A stretch of DNA of 64,000 nucleotides, from positions 47,535 to 111,534 of the forward strand of contig JAUIGN010000023.1 of the NCBI GenBank assembly GCA_030430075.1, given 5' to 3'. Source of the stretch: a bacterium. GTDB lineage: Bacteria > Planctomycetota > Planctomycetia > Pirellulales > Pirellulaceae. The translations under genes were made by a program, and so were the position numbers. Under the pieces are notes generated by a model. The model searched no databases and was not told the origin of the DNA. It saw only the letters and a program-made list of their open reading frames with translations. Shown here piece after piece: positions 45,693 to 52,400 of this stretch (position 1 is its first letter; every line of letters begins with the position of its first letter).

Positions 45693-45935
45693 ACGCTGCT
45701 CGGCCCGCACCCGCCTCTGTTGTGCGCGGGTCTGCTGACCCCGCACCCGCCACGACCGCAAGGTCTCCCCCGCTCCCGCATCGTCGCCAACCAGTCGCAC
45801 CCCCACCCCAGCAGACCGCTCACGATCACCCAAACGCACCATGCGGCCAGATACGCGCCGCACGGGTTCGCTCGCCACCAGGTCCAACGCAGCGCACATG
45901 CCCTGCCCGATGCTCGCTGTTGCTCGACCTCGTCC

Positions 45936-46409
45936 TTACGGCTCGGTCAGTTCGCAATCCCAGTGGCAGTCAATGCAACCCTTGACGCTTTGATAGGCGG
46001 GGCATTTTTCGGCATAACTGGCCAGGACACGTTCGACTTTCTCGCGGCTGCTTCGATCGGCTGTCAGCCGGAAGTGGAGTCGGATGCTGGTGATCCGGAG
46101 TACGCCATCGACTTCGCCAATGTCGCCTTCGGCATCAGCGACCAGATTTTCGGCGGATTTGATGCCCCGCACGTCCAGTGCGGCCCCGAAGGTGCCGAGC
46201 AGTCAGCCGGCGACACCGGCGATCATATGGTCGAGCGTCGCCGGGTACTCCGGACCGGAAATTTCTCGACCATACTTCTCTTGATAGAAATGTTTGATGC
46301 CACCGTGGATGCCGAAGTGGAGCGGCTTCTCGAAGCCCTCAATCAAGGCCGTGCGGTGAGGACCTTCATGTTTGGCGAGCCGGATGCGGCTGGTGTGGGC
46401 AACGGGCAT
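45936..46409 (-). CDS. OsmC-family protein, probable selenoprotein (in-frame UGA at catalytic Cys)
   Basis: 157 codons from ATG at 46409 to TAA at 45936, interrupted only by TGA at 46203-46205 (codon 69). Before it the frame reads PEYPATLDHMIAGVAG; after it LLGTFGAALDVRGIKSAENL. Together these are the OsmC/Ohr-like core in which the first catalytic Cys normally stands at exactly this position. The second family Cys is present at 136 (YAEKCPAYQSV), followed by Cys145, 148 and 152. The frame, family similarity and normal stop after the TGA argue for read-through as selenocysteine, helped by a hairpin at 46167-46183. The product would be a thiol/selenol peroxidase reducing organic hydroperoxides in the cytoplasm. 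The alternative is a recent nonsense mutation. No clear Shine-Dalgarno site precedes the ATG. The DUF1232 gene lies 123 bp upstream on the same strand. Confidence 0.78.
46167..46183 (-). promoter_or_regulatory. Putative bacterial SECIS hairpin
   Basis: On the minus strand CCGCAC-TGGAC-GTGCGG forms a perfect 6-bp stem with a 5-nt loop carrying G at loop positions 2 and 3. The first loop G lies 26 nt after the in-frame TGA at 46203-46205. Bacterial SECIS elements are hairpins within the coding region just after UGA, with a G among the first two loop bases, roughly 16-37 nt downstream. An overlapping alternative fold with a UUCG loop uses some of the same bases. Confidence 0.65.
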
Positions 46410-46532
46410 AGGGAATCGAGCTCAAGAGGTGGGGGGTGGACGCCTGCAATTCTCAATTGTCGCCCGCGGCTTGTCAAACCGCGATTCTTGCTCACGCCAT
46501 GTTCGACCGGTCTTCACGCGAAACCGAGCCGT

Positions 46533-46994
46533 TCATCCCGAATTACCGTCAGTCTCCGCTGCGAGCAACCGGCCGGCCGCTTGCAGTGTGGGCTCCGCCG
46601 AGTCCGCCTGTTCCCATCGCTGGAACGCATCCAGGTCGGATTGAATCGAGCGAAGCACGAACGCCAACAGGGTCGCATCGTCCAGCCAGCCAAGGAACGG
46701 GATGGCGTCAGGGACGAGATCGAATGGCCAAAGGAAATAAAGCAGCCCAGCCACGACCAGTAACAGGCTTCGTACCGGAAATCGGTCGTACGCCCCCGCA
46801 CAAAGCTGGCCGAGCAGCCGGAACGTCACGGACAGGTCCTTCCAAATTTTGGTCAGAGCACTCTGCTTTCCCAGCGCTGCGGCTTGCAAGGACGCCTGCC
46901 GTGTGAGTCCTCGCAGCTTCTCCGGGCTACCTAGATAAGCATGGGCTCGGGCTTGCGCCCGCCTAAAGGTTCGGCTCTCTTGGGGGGCACTCAT
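46533..46994 (-). CDS. DUF1232 (YkvA-like) membrane protein
   Basis: 153 aa from ATG at 46994, 7 nt after a strong AGGAGG. The N-terminal half is basic and helical. The DUF1232 core, FPVRSLLLVVAGLLYFLWPFDLVPDAIPFLGWLDDATLL, holds the family signature (P-x-D-x-x-P-D-x-x-P-x-x-G-x-x-D-D) within a membrane segment. Such proteins are small inner-membrane proteins without defined function. The OsmC-family gene follows on the same strand after 123 bp. Confidence 0.85.
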   Translation of the reverse strand: MSAPQESRTFRRAQARAHAYLGSPEKLRGLTRQASLQAAALGKQSALTKIWKDLSVTFRLLGQLCAGAYDRFPVRSLLLVVAGLLYFLWPFDLVPDAIPFLGWLDDATLLAFVLRSIQSDLDAFQRWEQADSAEPTLQAAGRLLAAETDGNSG

Positions 46995-47517
46995 TTCGTT
47001 GCCTCCTGCCAATTCATTGTCTGTTGAACGTGATATGTGAGGCTATTCGTCCGGGCGAGCAGCTTCTTGACCAGGCTCACGGGTTGATGCCTGTCTCAAC
47101 ATTCTCTTCGGCTTCCTTCGCGATTGACGCAACCGGGGCTAACGCCCGCCGGCTGATGAATGAACCGGGTTTGTGCCTGTCCCCATGGTTTCCTCATGAT
47201 TTCCCCGCGGTTTCTCCCATGGCTGGCTGGTCTTTCGCTGCTTTCCCATTCGCCCCCCCCCCAATGTTGTGGAGCCTGAGGACGTGCCGTCTTCCGGTCG
47301 ACCGATGATCCATCCACGAATTCACCCGCCCGGGTGGGTATTTCGGGCGAAAAAAAATCACAAGAAGTGCCTTTCGTGGGTAGCACGACGACCTCGGGAA
47401 CGATTACACTGCTCATCTGGTTAAACAAAAAGTATAACCGGCGTCGGCGATGGCAACGTGAGTGCATCGTCGGGAAGCTTTTACCCCATTGCCAGAACCA
47501 TAGGAACGAAAAGACCC
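46995..47517. other. Divergent intergenic region
   Basis: This 523-bp gap separates the DUF1232 gene (minus) and the SapC gene (plus). A TATAAC word at 47433 may be a -10 for sapC-like transcription, but no good -35 is seen. A palindrome CACCCGCCCGGGTG lies near 47323-47336. No gene is supported. Confidence 0.4.
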
Positions 47518-48282
47518 ATGGCACAACTTCTCTTTTACGAAAACGTCGCACCTGTCTCTCCCCAGCGTCATGGCGATCTGAGCATCGACCGAGCCGATTT
47601 TGGCTTTGCCGCAAATGTCAATTCGGTCCCCCTGATGGCGGTCGAAATGACGGCGGCCTCGAGCGAATACACGATCGTGTTCGCCGGCAATGAGGACGCA
47701 GTCGCTCCGGTGGTAATCTTGGGGATTGAAGGCACCAAGAACCAATATGTTGACGAGGATGGGAGTTGGGCGGCCGACTACATCCCCGCCTTCGTCCGCC
47801 GCTACCCGTTCGTGTTCTCTGAGAAGGACAATACGTACACCCTTTGCGTCGACGAGAGTTGGGACGGCTGCAACAAGGAAGGCAAGGGGCAGCGGCTATT
47901 CGACGACAAGGGCGAGCGGACAGAGTATCTCAGTCGGATGCTGAAGTTCCTGGAAGAGTCCCAGGCGCATTTCATGCGCACGCAAGCCTACTGCAAGCGG
48001 CTGCAGGAACTGGAGTTGCTCGAGCCGATGAAGGCGGACTTCACGCTGCCTGGCGGCGAGAAGAAGTCGATCGGCGGCTTCTTCGCCGTGAGCCGCGAAA
48101 AACTGAAGAACCTGCCCCCGGAAAAGTTGGCAGAGCTCGCCAAGTCCGACGAATTGGAGCTGACCTACATTCATCTCCTTTCGATGAACAACTTCCGCCG
48201 CGTTCTCGAGCGGACCGCGAAAGCTGCCGCCCCCGCCGCCCCCGCGGAAGACTCGGCAGACACCTCGGCTGCAGCCGAGTAA
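47518..48282 (+). CDS. SapC-family protein
   Basis: 254 aa from ATG at 47518. There is no signal peptide. The SapC family pattern is complete: a hydrophobic VPLMAVEMTAAS start, IPAFVRRYPFVFSEKDNTYTLCVDES (the YPF segment), GQRLFDDKGERTEYL, CKRLQELELLEPMKADFTLPGGEKKSIGGFF, and a C-terminal KLAELAKSDELELTYIHLLSMNNFRRVL. The tail is Ala/Pro-rich. The family was first named for an S-layer-associated protein, and its molecular role is unclear; members are also found near carbohydrate-uptake genes in proteobacteria. Here it stands alone, followed by a strong terminator at 48325. Confidence 0.85.
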   Translation: MAQLLFYENVAPVSPQRHGDLSIDRADFGFAANVNSVPLMAVEMTAASSEYTIVFAGNEDAVAPVVILGIEGTKNQYVDEDGSWAADYIPAFVRRYPFVFSEKDNTYTLCVDESWDGCNKEGKGQRLFDDKGERTEYLSRMLKFLEESQAHFMRTQAYCKRLQELELLEPMKADFTLPGGEKKSIGGFFAVSREKLKNLPPEKLAELAKSDELELTYIHLLSMNNFRRVLERTAKAAAPAAPAEDSADTSAAAE

Positions 48283-48324
48283 TCTCGCCTGTTCGGCGGT
48301 CAAAGCACCCGCCTGAATTGCACC

Positions 48325-48366
48325 ACATCCCCTTGATCGAGCCCGCTTGACCAAGGGGATGTTTTT
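48325..48366 (+). terminator. Rho-independent terminator after the SapC gene
   Basis: ACATCCCCTTG at 48325-48335 pairs perfectly with CAAGGGGATGT (11 bp). The 16-nt loop can itself partly pair (TCGAGC/GCTTGA). A run of five T follows the stem. Confidence 0.85.
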
Positions 48367-48555
48367 GCGCGCTGCTCGCCGTGCGGGGTGCGTAATCGTT
48401 AATCCACTCAAGAAATGCGCGGACTGTTCCGGGGATGTAGAGCGCCCCCAATCACGGTTGCCCCGACGTGTTGACAGGGCAGCAAACCGGCCTGGACCGA
48501 TCATCAGCCGCTGGGCGTCAACCCCGGTGCCGTTGATCGCCGAGCAGACCGGACG

Positions 48556-49263
48556 TCAGCGCGTTTCGGCGGATGTGCGCGGCGCGTCCGGGGTGCTCAG
48601 CAAATCGGGCAGCTCGTCGAGCCCACGAATGATGGCGGTCGGATTAGACGCGCGCAATTGCCGTTCGTCCTGCGCACCCGTGGTGATGCCGAAGGTCATG
48701 CCGCAGCCGGCGTTCTTTCCCTCTTCGATGTCGATCTGCGAGTCGCCAATTTTGGCGACGGCGGCGGCCGAGCGGATGCCCAACTGCTCCATGGCCAGGA
48801 AGATCAAATCGGGGGCGGGTCGTCCGCGGCTGACGTCGCTGGCGGTGACCAGGCCGTCGATTTCCTGGCCCACCTTCCAACCGATCTTCTTGACGAGGTC
48901 GACGGCGGTCGACCGGTCGTAGCCCGTGTTGAGCACCACACGGATGCCGCGGTTTCGCAGCGTGGCGAACACCTGGGAGGCGCCCGGTTGTTCCCGCACG
49001 GCCAGGTCTGAGTAGGCTCGCGCGAGACGCTGTTTGAAATCCGCGAAGATGGCCTCTACTTCGTCGGCCGGGTGCGGCTTGCCGTCCAGGGCCAGCACGT
49101 CGCGAATCGCTTGCGACTTTTCTTTGCCGGCACCGGCCGCCTGCACCTCCAATTGTGAAAACCCGTAGCCGGCTGCGTTGACGGCGGCGCGCACTGTCTT
49201 GTACACGACGTTATCTTCGTCCACCGTCGTGCCTGCCATGTCAAAGACGACGAGCTCAATCAT
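48556..49263 (-). CDS. Phosphonatase-like HAD hydrolase (TIGR03351-type)
   Basis: 235 aa from ATG at 49263, overlapping the end of the upstream FAD gene by 8 bp. It is a HAD-superfamily hydrolase with nucleophile Asp8 in VVFDMAGTTVDE, the DxAGT form typical of phosphonoacetaldehyde hydrolase (PhnX) and its relatives. Motif II is VVLNTGYD, the Lys region follows in SRGRPAPDLIF, and the acid motif is KIGDSQIDIEEGKNAG. Family TIGR03351 is found next to TIGR03364 FAD oxidoreductases, as here. Proposed role: cleaving the C-P bond of a phosphonoaldehyde made by the neighbouring oxidase. It is the last gene of a three-gene operon. Confidence 0.87.
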   Translation of the reverse strand: MIELVVFDMAGTTVDEDNVVYKTVRAAVNAAGYGFSQLEVQAAGAGKEKSQAIRDVLALDGKPHPADEVEAIFADFKQRLARAYSDLAVREQPGASQVFATLRNRGIRVVLNTGYDRSTAVDLVKKIGWKVGQEIDGLVTASDVSRGRPAPDLIFLAMEQLGIRSAAAVAKIGDSQIDIEEGKNAGCGMTFGITTGAQDERQLRASNPTAIIRGLDELPDLLSTPDAPRTSAETR

Positions 49264-50434
49264 GGTAAATCTCTTGCAACGAGTGATGGGCGTATCCGGC
49301 ACTGCTGGTCATGCCTTTACCGCCGATTCCGGTGACGACATGAATGTTGTTGTCGATTGTCGTCGTGAAGATGCCTGAGGGATCGTTCGTTTGGCAATAC
49401 ACGCCGTACCAGGCCGCTTCCACGTCCCAGGAGGGCAAGTCCAGGATCTTCCGGCCCTCCGACACAAAAAACTGGTTGATGTCGTTACGAATGTCGAAGT
49501 CGAGTTGGTCGACCCGGTCTGCCGGCGCATATTCGTGCGAATCGCCGAGGATAATCCCGCCGTCGACCTCCTGCTTGAAGAGGATATGGACGCCCCATTG
49601 CTGCCAACATGGATCCTGGGGTTCCCGGGCCTTGATTTCCGCCCAGGAGGCGCACTGGGAAAAACTCTCGTAGCGGCGAATGGACCGGCCCGTCAGGATA
49701 TTGCCCGGCAGGGAAATGCCCGGTTGGGGCGTCAGCCGCAACATCTGCAGCTTGACCGCTTGGAGTGCACCGGACCGGAACATCTGGGGATAGAGCGTCT
49801 GAAACTCGCTGCCGCAACAAACGACCGCTTTTTCCGCCTCGTAGAGGCCACCGTCGGACGTGGTCGCCACCACCGGTCCGTGCGCTGTGGCGGACAACGA
49901 GACGACTGCCGTGCGAAACCGGCTTTGGTACCGCGGCTGCTCATTGAGGTATCGATGCAACCGGTGAATCATGACCCGCGGGTTGACGGAAACCTCTTCC
50001 GGAAAGAACAGTCCGCCTCGGCAATAGTCCGGCCGAAGCTGGGGGTAGCGTTGCCGGCACTGCCGGGCCGTCCATAACTCGCACGGATAGTCAGCCGCCG
50101 CGTTGATCTGCTGCAGCTCCTCGATCAGCGTCGCTTCATCGTCGTCGGACGCCAGGTAAATGCTCCCCAACTGGCGCACGGAGATGTCAAACTCTGCCTG
50201 CAGGGACTTGTAGATCTCGAGGCTGGCCCGGCCGTGCGGCTGCCACTGCCGGTCCATGCCCGACGGAACAACCTGCCCAAAATTACGGACCGTGGCGCCG
50301 CGCGGCGCCCCGTGCCGCTCGAGCAACATGACGCGCAGACCGCGACGGACCGCGTGCAAGGCATGGAATGCGCCGAGCGCTCCTCCCCCAATCACCAGCA
50401 GATCGGCTCGACAGGCGTCAGGACTCAAAATCAT
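49256..50434 (-). CDS. FAD-dependent oxidoreductase (TIGR03364-type, aminophosphonate oxidation)
   Basis: 392 aa from ATG at 50434; this ATG overlaps the transporter stop as TGATG, and a TTG one codon earlier is less likely. The DAO-type FAD fold starts with ADLLVIGGGALGAFHALHAVRRG and LERHGAPRGATVRNFGQ. Later come WTARQCRQRYPQLRPDYCRGGLFFPEEVSVNPR (read in parts) and the C-terminal VVTGIGGKGMTSSAGYAH. TIGR03364 proteins are linked to phosphonatase-like hydrolases and are proposed to deaminate oxidatively an aminophosphonate related to 2-aminoethylphosphonate. The hydrolase gene overlaps its 3' end by 8 bp, strong support for a shared pathway. Confidence 0.87.
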   Translation of the reverse strand: MILSPDACRADLLVIGGGALGAFHALHAVRRGLRVMLLERHGAPRGATVRNFGQVVPSGMDRQWQPHGRASLEIYKSLQAEFDISVRQLGSIYLASDDDEATLIEELQQINAAADYPCELWTARQCRQRYPQLRPDYCRGGLFFPEEVSVNPRVMIHRLHRYLNEQPRYQSRFRTAVVSLSATAHGPVVATTSDGGLYEAEKAVVCCGSEFQTLYPQMFRSGALQAVKLQMLRLTPQPGISLPGNILTGRSIRRYESFSQCASWAEIKAREPQDPCWQQWGVHILFKQEVDGGIILGDSHEYAPADRVDQLDFDIRNDINQFFVSEGRKILDLPSWDVEAAWYGVYCQTNDPSGIFTTTIDNNIHVVTGIGGKGMTSSAGYAHHSLQEIYHD

Positions 50435-51765
50435 CAATCCTCAGGCAAGTGGTGCGTGGGGGCGACGGTCGAACGTTGGCGGGGAAGCGTGGCAAAAAAA
50501 TGAACCGTCAACAAGGCGGTCATCAGTGCGGCCAGCAGTGAGACCGTAACGGAGGCGACGAGCAAGAGGCTCAAAAAGTCGAACTCTGCGGAGCTGCTGT
50601 TGCGCACGACCATCACCCCAATATAGCCCAGATAGCCGGCCGAGTCGGCCAGATACATCAAGTAGCCGATCGTTCCCGACTCACGGAAGGCCGCCATGAA
50701 CCTCTCGAAAACCGTGGTATGAAAGGCCACGTAAGGGATGTACATCCCCAGCCCGAGCAGCACCATGAACGGCATCGGGGCCAGCCGCTCGGAAAGATGG
50801 CCGCCGACGGCCAGCAGGACAACCACAAATCCGCCACACAAGAGGCCGATCGATGAGAGAAAGGCAGTCCGATTGTCGCGAATCAAGATCGTCAGTCCGT
50901 TGATCAGGACAACGCCGATCATGACCCAGAATTCCGAACGGGCGAACACGGCCGGCCTGTCGTCGACGCCGAGCTGCTGCCAGACTTCGACGGCGAAGTC
51001 ATCGCGAATGCTGCGGACGATGGTGAGCAGCACATAGATTCCCAGCAATCCGGTCAGGCCGACCGCATGACGGCGATAGAACATCAGCCGCTGATCGCCG
51101 TTCATCGGTAGCCGCTTGGACCGCAATGCCTCGTCCTGGGCCGACGGCGGGGGGATTTGGGCCAGTAGCCACACAAACAGCAGCAGCGGGAGCAGGAACA
51201 GGAGGCCGGTTAGAAACGGCATCCAGTACGGGTCCACCCGATAGTCCTGGATCAGGCCCCGGCCCACCGACTTGACGAACCCGGAGGCCAGAATGAAGCT
51301 GGCACAGAGCCCGGCTGACAGCGATTCGGTTACTTGACGCCCCTCCAGAAAGCCAAGCACCAGGCCAAACACCATCCCCAACGGCAGGCCGTTGACGAAG
51401 AGCCAGATGAAATTCCACGGTGGCGGTGTAACGGCGAACAGCAGCAAGGCGCATTCGGCAATGGCAATCAGACCGATGATCGTCGCCGCCCGATGCCGCG
51501 ACGGCATCTCAGAGACCACCTTGATCCCGATGAATTTGGACAACGTGTAGCCTGAGACTTGTGACGCGATGAGAATCGTTTTGAACCCGATCCCCAGCCA
51601 CACCGTGTCGTCATACGTGGCGGCGGTGAACGGCTTGCGAAATGCGTACATGCAAAAGTACGTGCCGAAGGCCGCCACGATGCAGTAAGCCGAAAAGGTT
51701 GCCGGCGAGGCGCGGGTTAGTCGCTGACTGACCCAGCTCGACTGCCACCTCGACTGGTTGCCCAT
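50434..51765 (-). CDS. MFS-like transporter (DUF5690 family), probable phosphonate-related importer
   Basis: 443 aa from ATG at 51765 (another ATG at 51792 is possible). About 12 membrane helices are visible. The start, FGTYFCMYAFRKPFTAATYDD, and IGLIAIAECALLLFAVTPPPWN with LPLGMVFGLVLGFLEGRQVTE match the DUF5690 group related to the major facilitator superfamily. A large cytoplasmic loop lies near residues 215-245. It is the first gene of an operon whose second and third genes overlap each other (1 and 8 bp), so it probably imports the organophosphonate or exchanges it for phosphate (inference from context). Confidence 0.83.
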   Translation of the reverse strand: MGNQSRWQSSWVSQRLTRASPATFSAYCIVAAFGTYFCMYAFRKPFTAATYDDTVWLGIGFKTILIASQVSGYTLSKFIGIKVVSEMPSRHRAATIIGLIAIAECALLLFAVTPPPWNFIWLFVNGLPLGMVFGLVLGFLEGRQVTESLSAGLCASFILASGFVKSVGRGLIQDYRVDPYWMPFLTGLLFLLPLLLFVWLLAQIPPPSAQDEALRSKRLPMNGDQRLMFYRRHAVGLTGLLGIYVLLTIVRSIRDDFAVEVWQQLGVDDRPAVFARSEFWVMIGVVLINGLTILIRDNRTAFLSSIGLLCGGFVVVLLAVGGHLSERLAPMPFMVLLGLGMYIPYVAFHTTVFERFMAAFRESGTIGYLMYLADSAGYLGYIGVMVVRNSSSAEFDFLSLLLVASVTVSLLAALMTALLTVHFFATLPRQRSTVAPTHHLPED

Positions 51766-52400
51766 GGGGATCCGCTCGAAAAAAAGGTGCATGCGAAGAG
51801 GGCAACGGACGCCGGTATTGGGGCGAGCGGGGCCTCCGGCGAGCGGAAAATGCCCGCGGGAAAACCAGCTTGAACCGCTTCGCTCGTCCCGGTCGCGAAG
51901 CGGCACGCCACTGGGCCGGTTTCCTGCCCCGCACATCGACGAAGTGCGATGCTGTGCAGCATCGTCGACAACGGCAGCCCAGGCGGGCTCCGATTGTGCA
52001 TGCTTCTGCGAACTCCGTCAATCGGCGCCGACTGCGCACCGGCAGCGACCAGGATCAAGGCCGGTTGCCGCGCGGATCCGGATGTCCAGGCGGGTCCGAG
52101 CGGTTTGGCAATTCCGACCGTTTCCCGTTAAAGTAAAGGCTTCCCACGATTGTCAGAGTGCCGGCAAGAAGCAGGATCGCCGTTGGTTAAGAGTTGACTC
52201 GGTTTGGAACGGCTTGGGCTGCAGAAGCAAGCTTATGCGATATGAGTTGGAGACCTGCGGTCGGCCGTTTCGGCGGGGTCGGAGACCCGCGCCGAGCGAC
52301 CAATGAAGACCCGCGCCGAGCAGTCGGCCGAAACCTGTGCCGAACAGCGGGTGGAGACCCGCGCCGCATCGACTTGAGTCACCCCTAAGGAGTCCACACC
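51766..52400. other. Divergent intergenic region with degenerate repeats
   Basis: A 635-bp gap between the phosphonate operon (minus) and the sialidase-ThuA gene (plus). The half next to the sialidase gene carries the 24-bp degenerate repeats at 52281-52376. No gene or RNA is supported in the rest. Confidence 0.5.
52281..52376 (+). repeat. Four degenerate about 24-bp direct repeats
   Basis: Units start at 52281, 52305, 52330 and 52353 with the core GGAGACCCGCGCCGAGC or close variants (GAAGACCCGCGCCGAGC, GAAACCTGTGCCGAAC, GGAGACCCGCGCCGCAT). A weaker related unit begins near 52249. They end 24 bp before the start codon of the sialidase-ThuA gene. Confidence 0.75.

Noticed and set aside
45693..45935. 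Inverted repeat ACCCGC/GCGGGT after the second DUF1501 gene
   Set aside because: The stem is only 6 bp with an 11-nt loop and no T-tract, so it was not called a terminator.
46203..46409. Reading the OsmC gene as a simple pseudogene or two small genes
   Set aside because: The TGA falls exactly on the catalytic Cys, the frame and conserved second half continue, and a SECIS-like hairpin follows; a random nonsense mutation would rarely meet all three conditions, though it is not excluded.
47161..47190. GGGTTTGTGCCTGTCCCC segment resembling sequences found near REP-associated transposases
   Set aside because: Only one copy with no inverted partner or transposase was found, so a mobile element cannot be supported.
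47096..47614. Minus-strand frame in the DUF1232/SapC gap
   Set aside because: It runs into the SapC gene, is rich in Arg, Trp and Cys in an irregular way and shows no family pattern.
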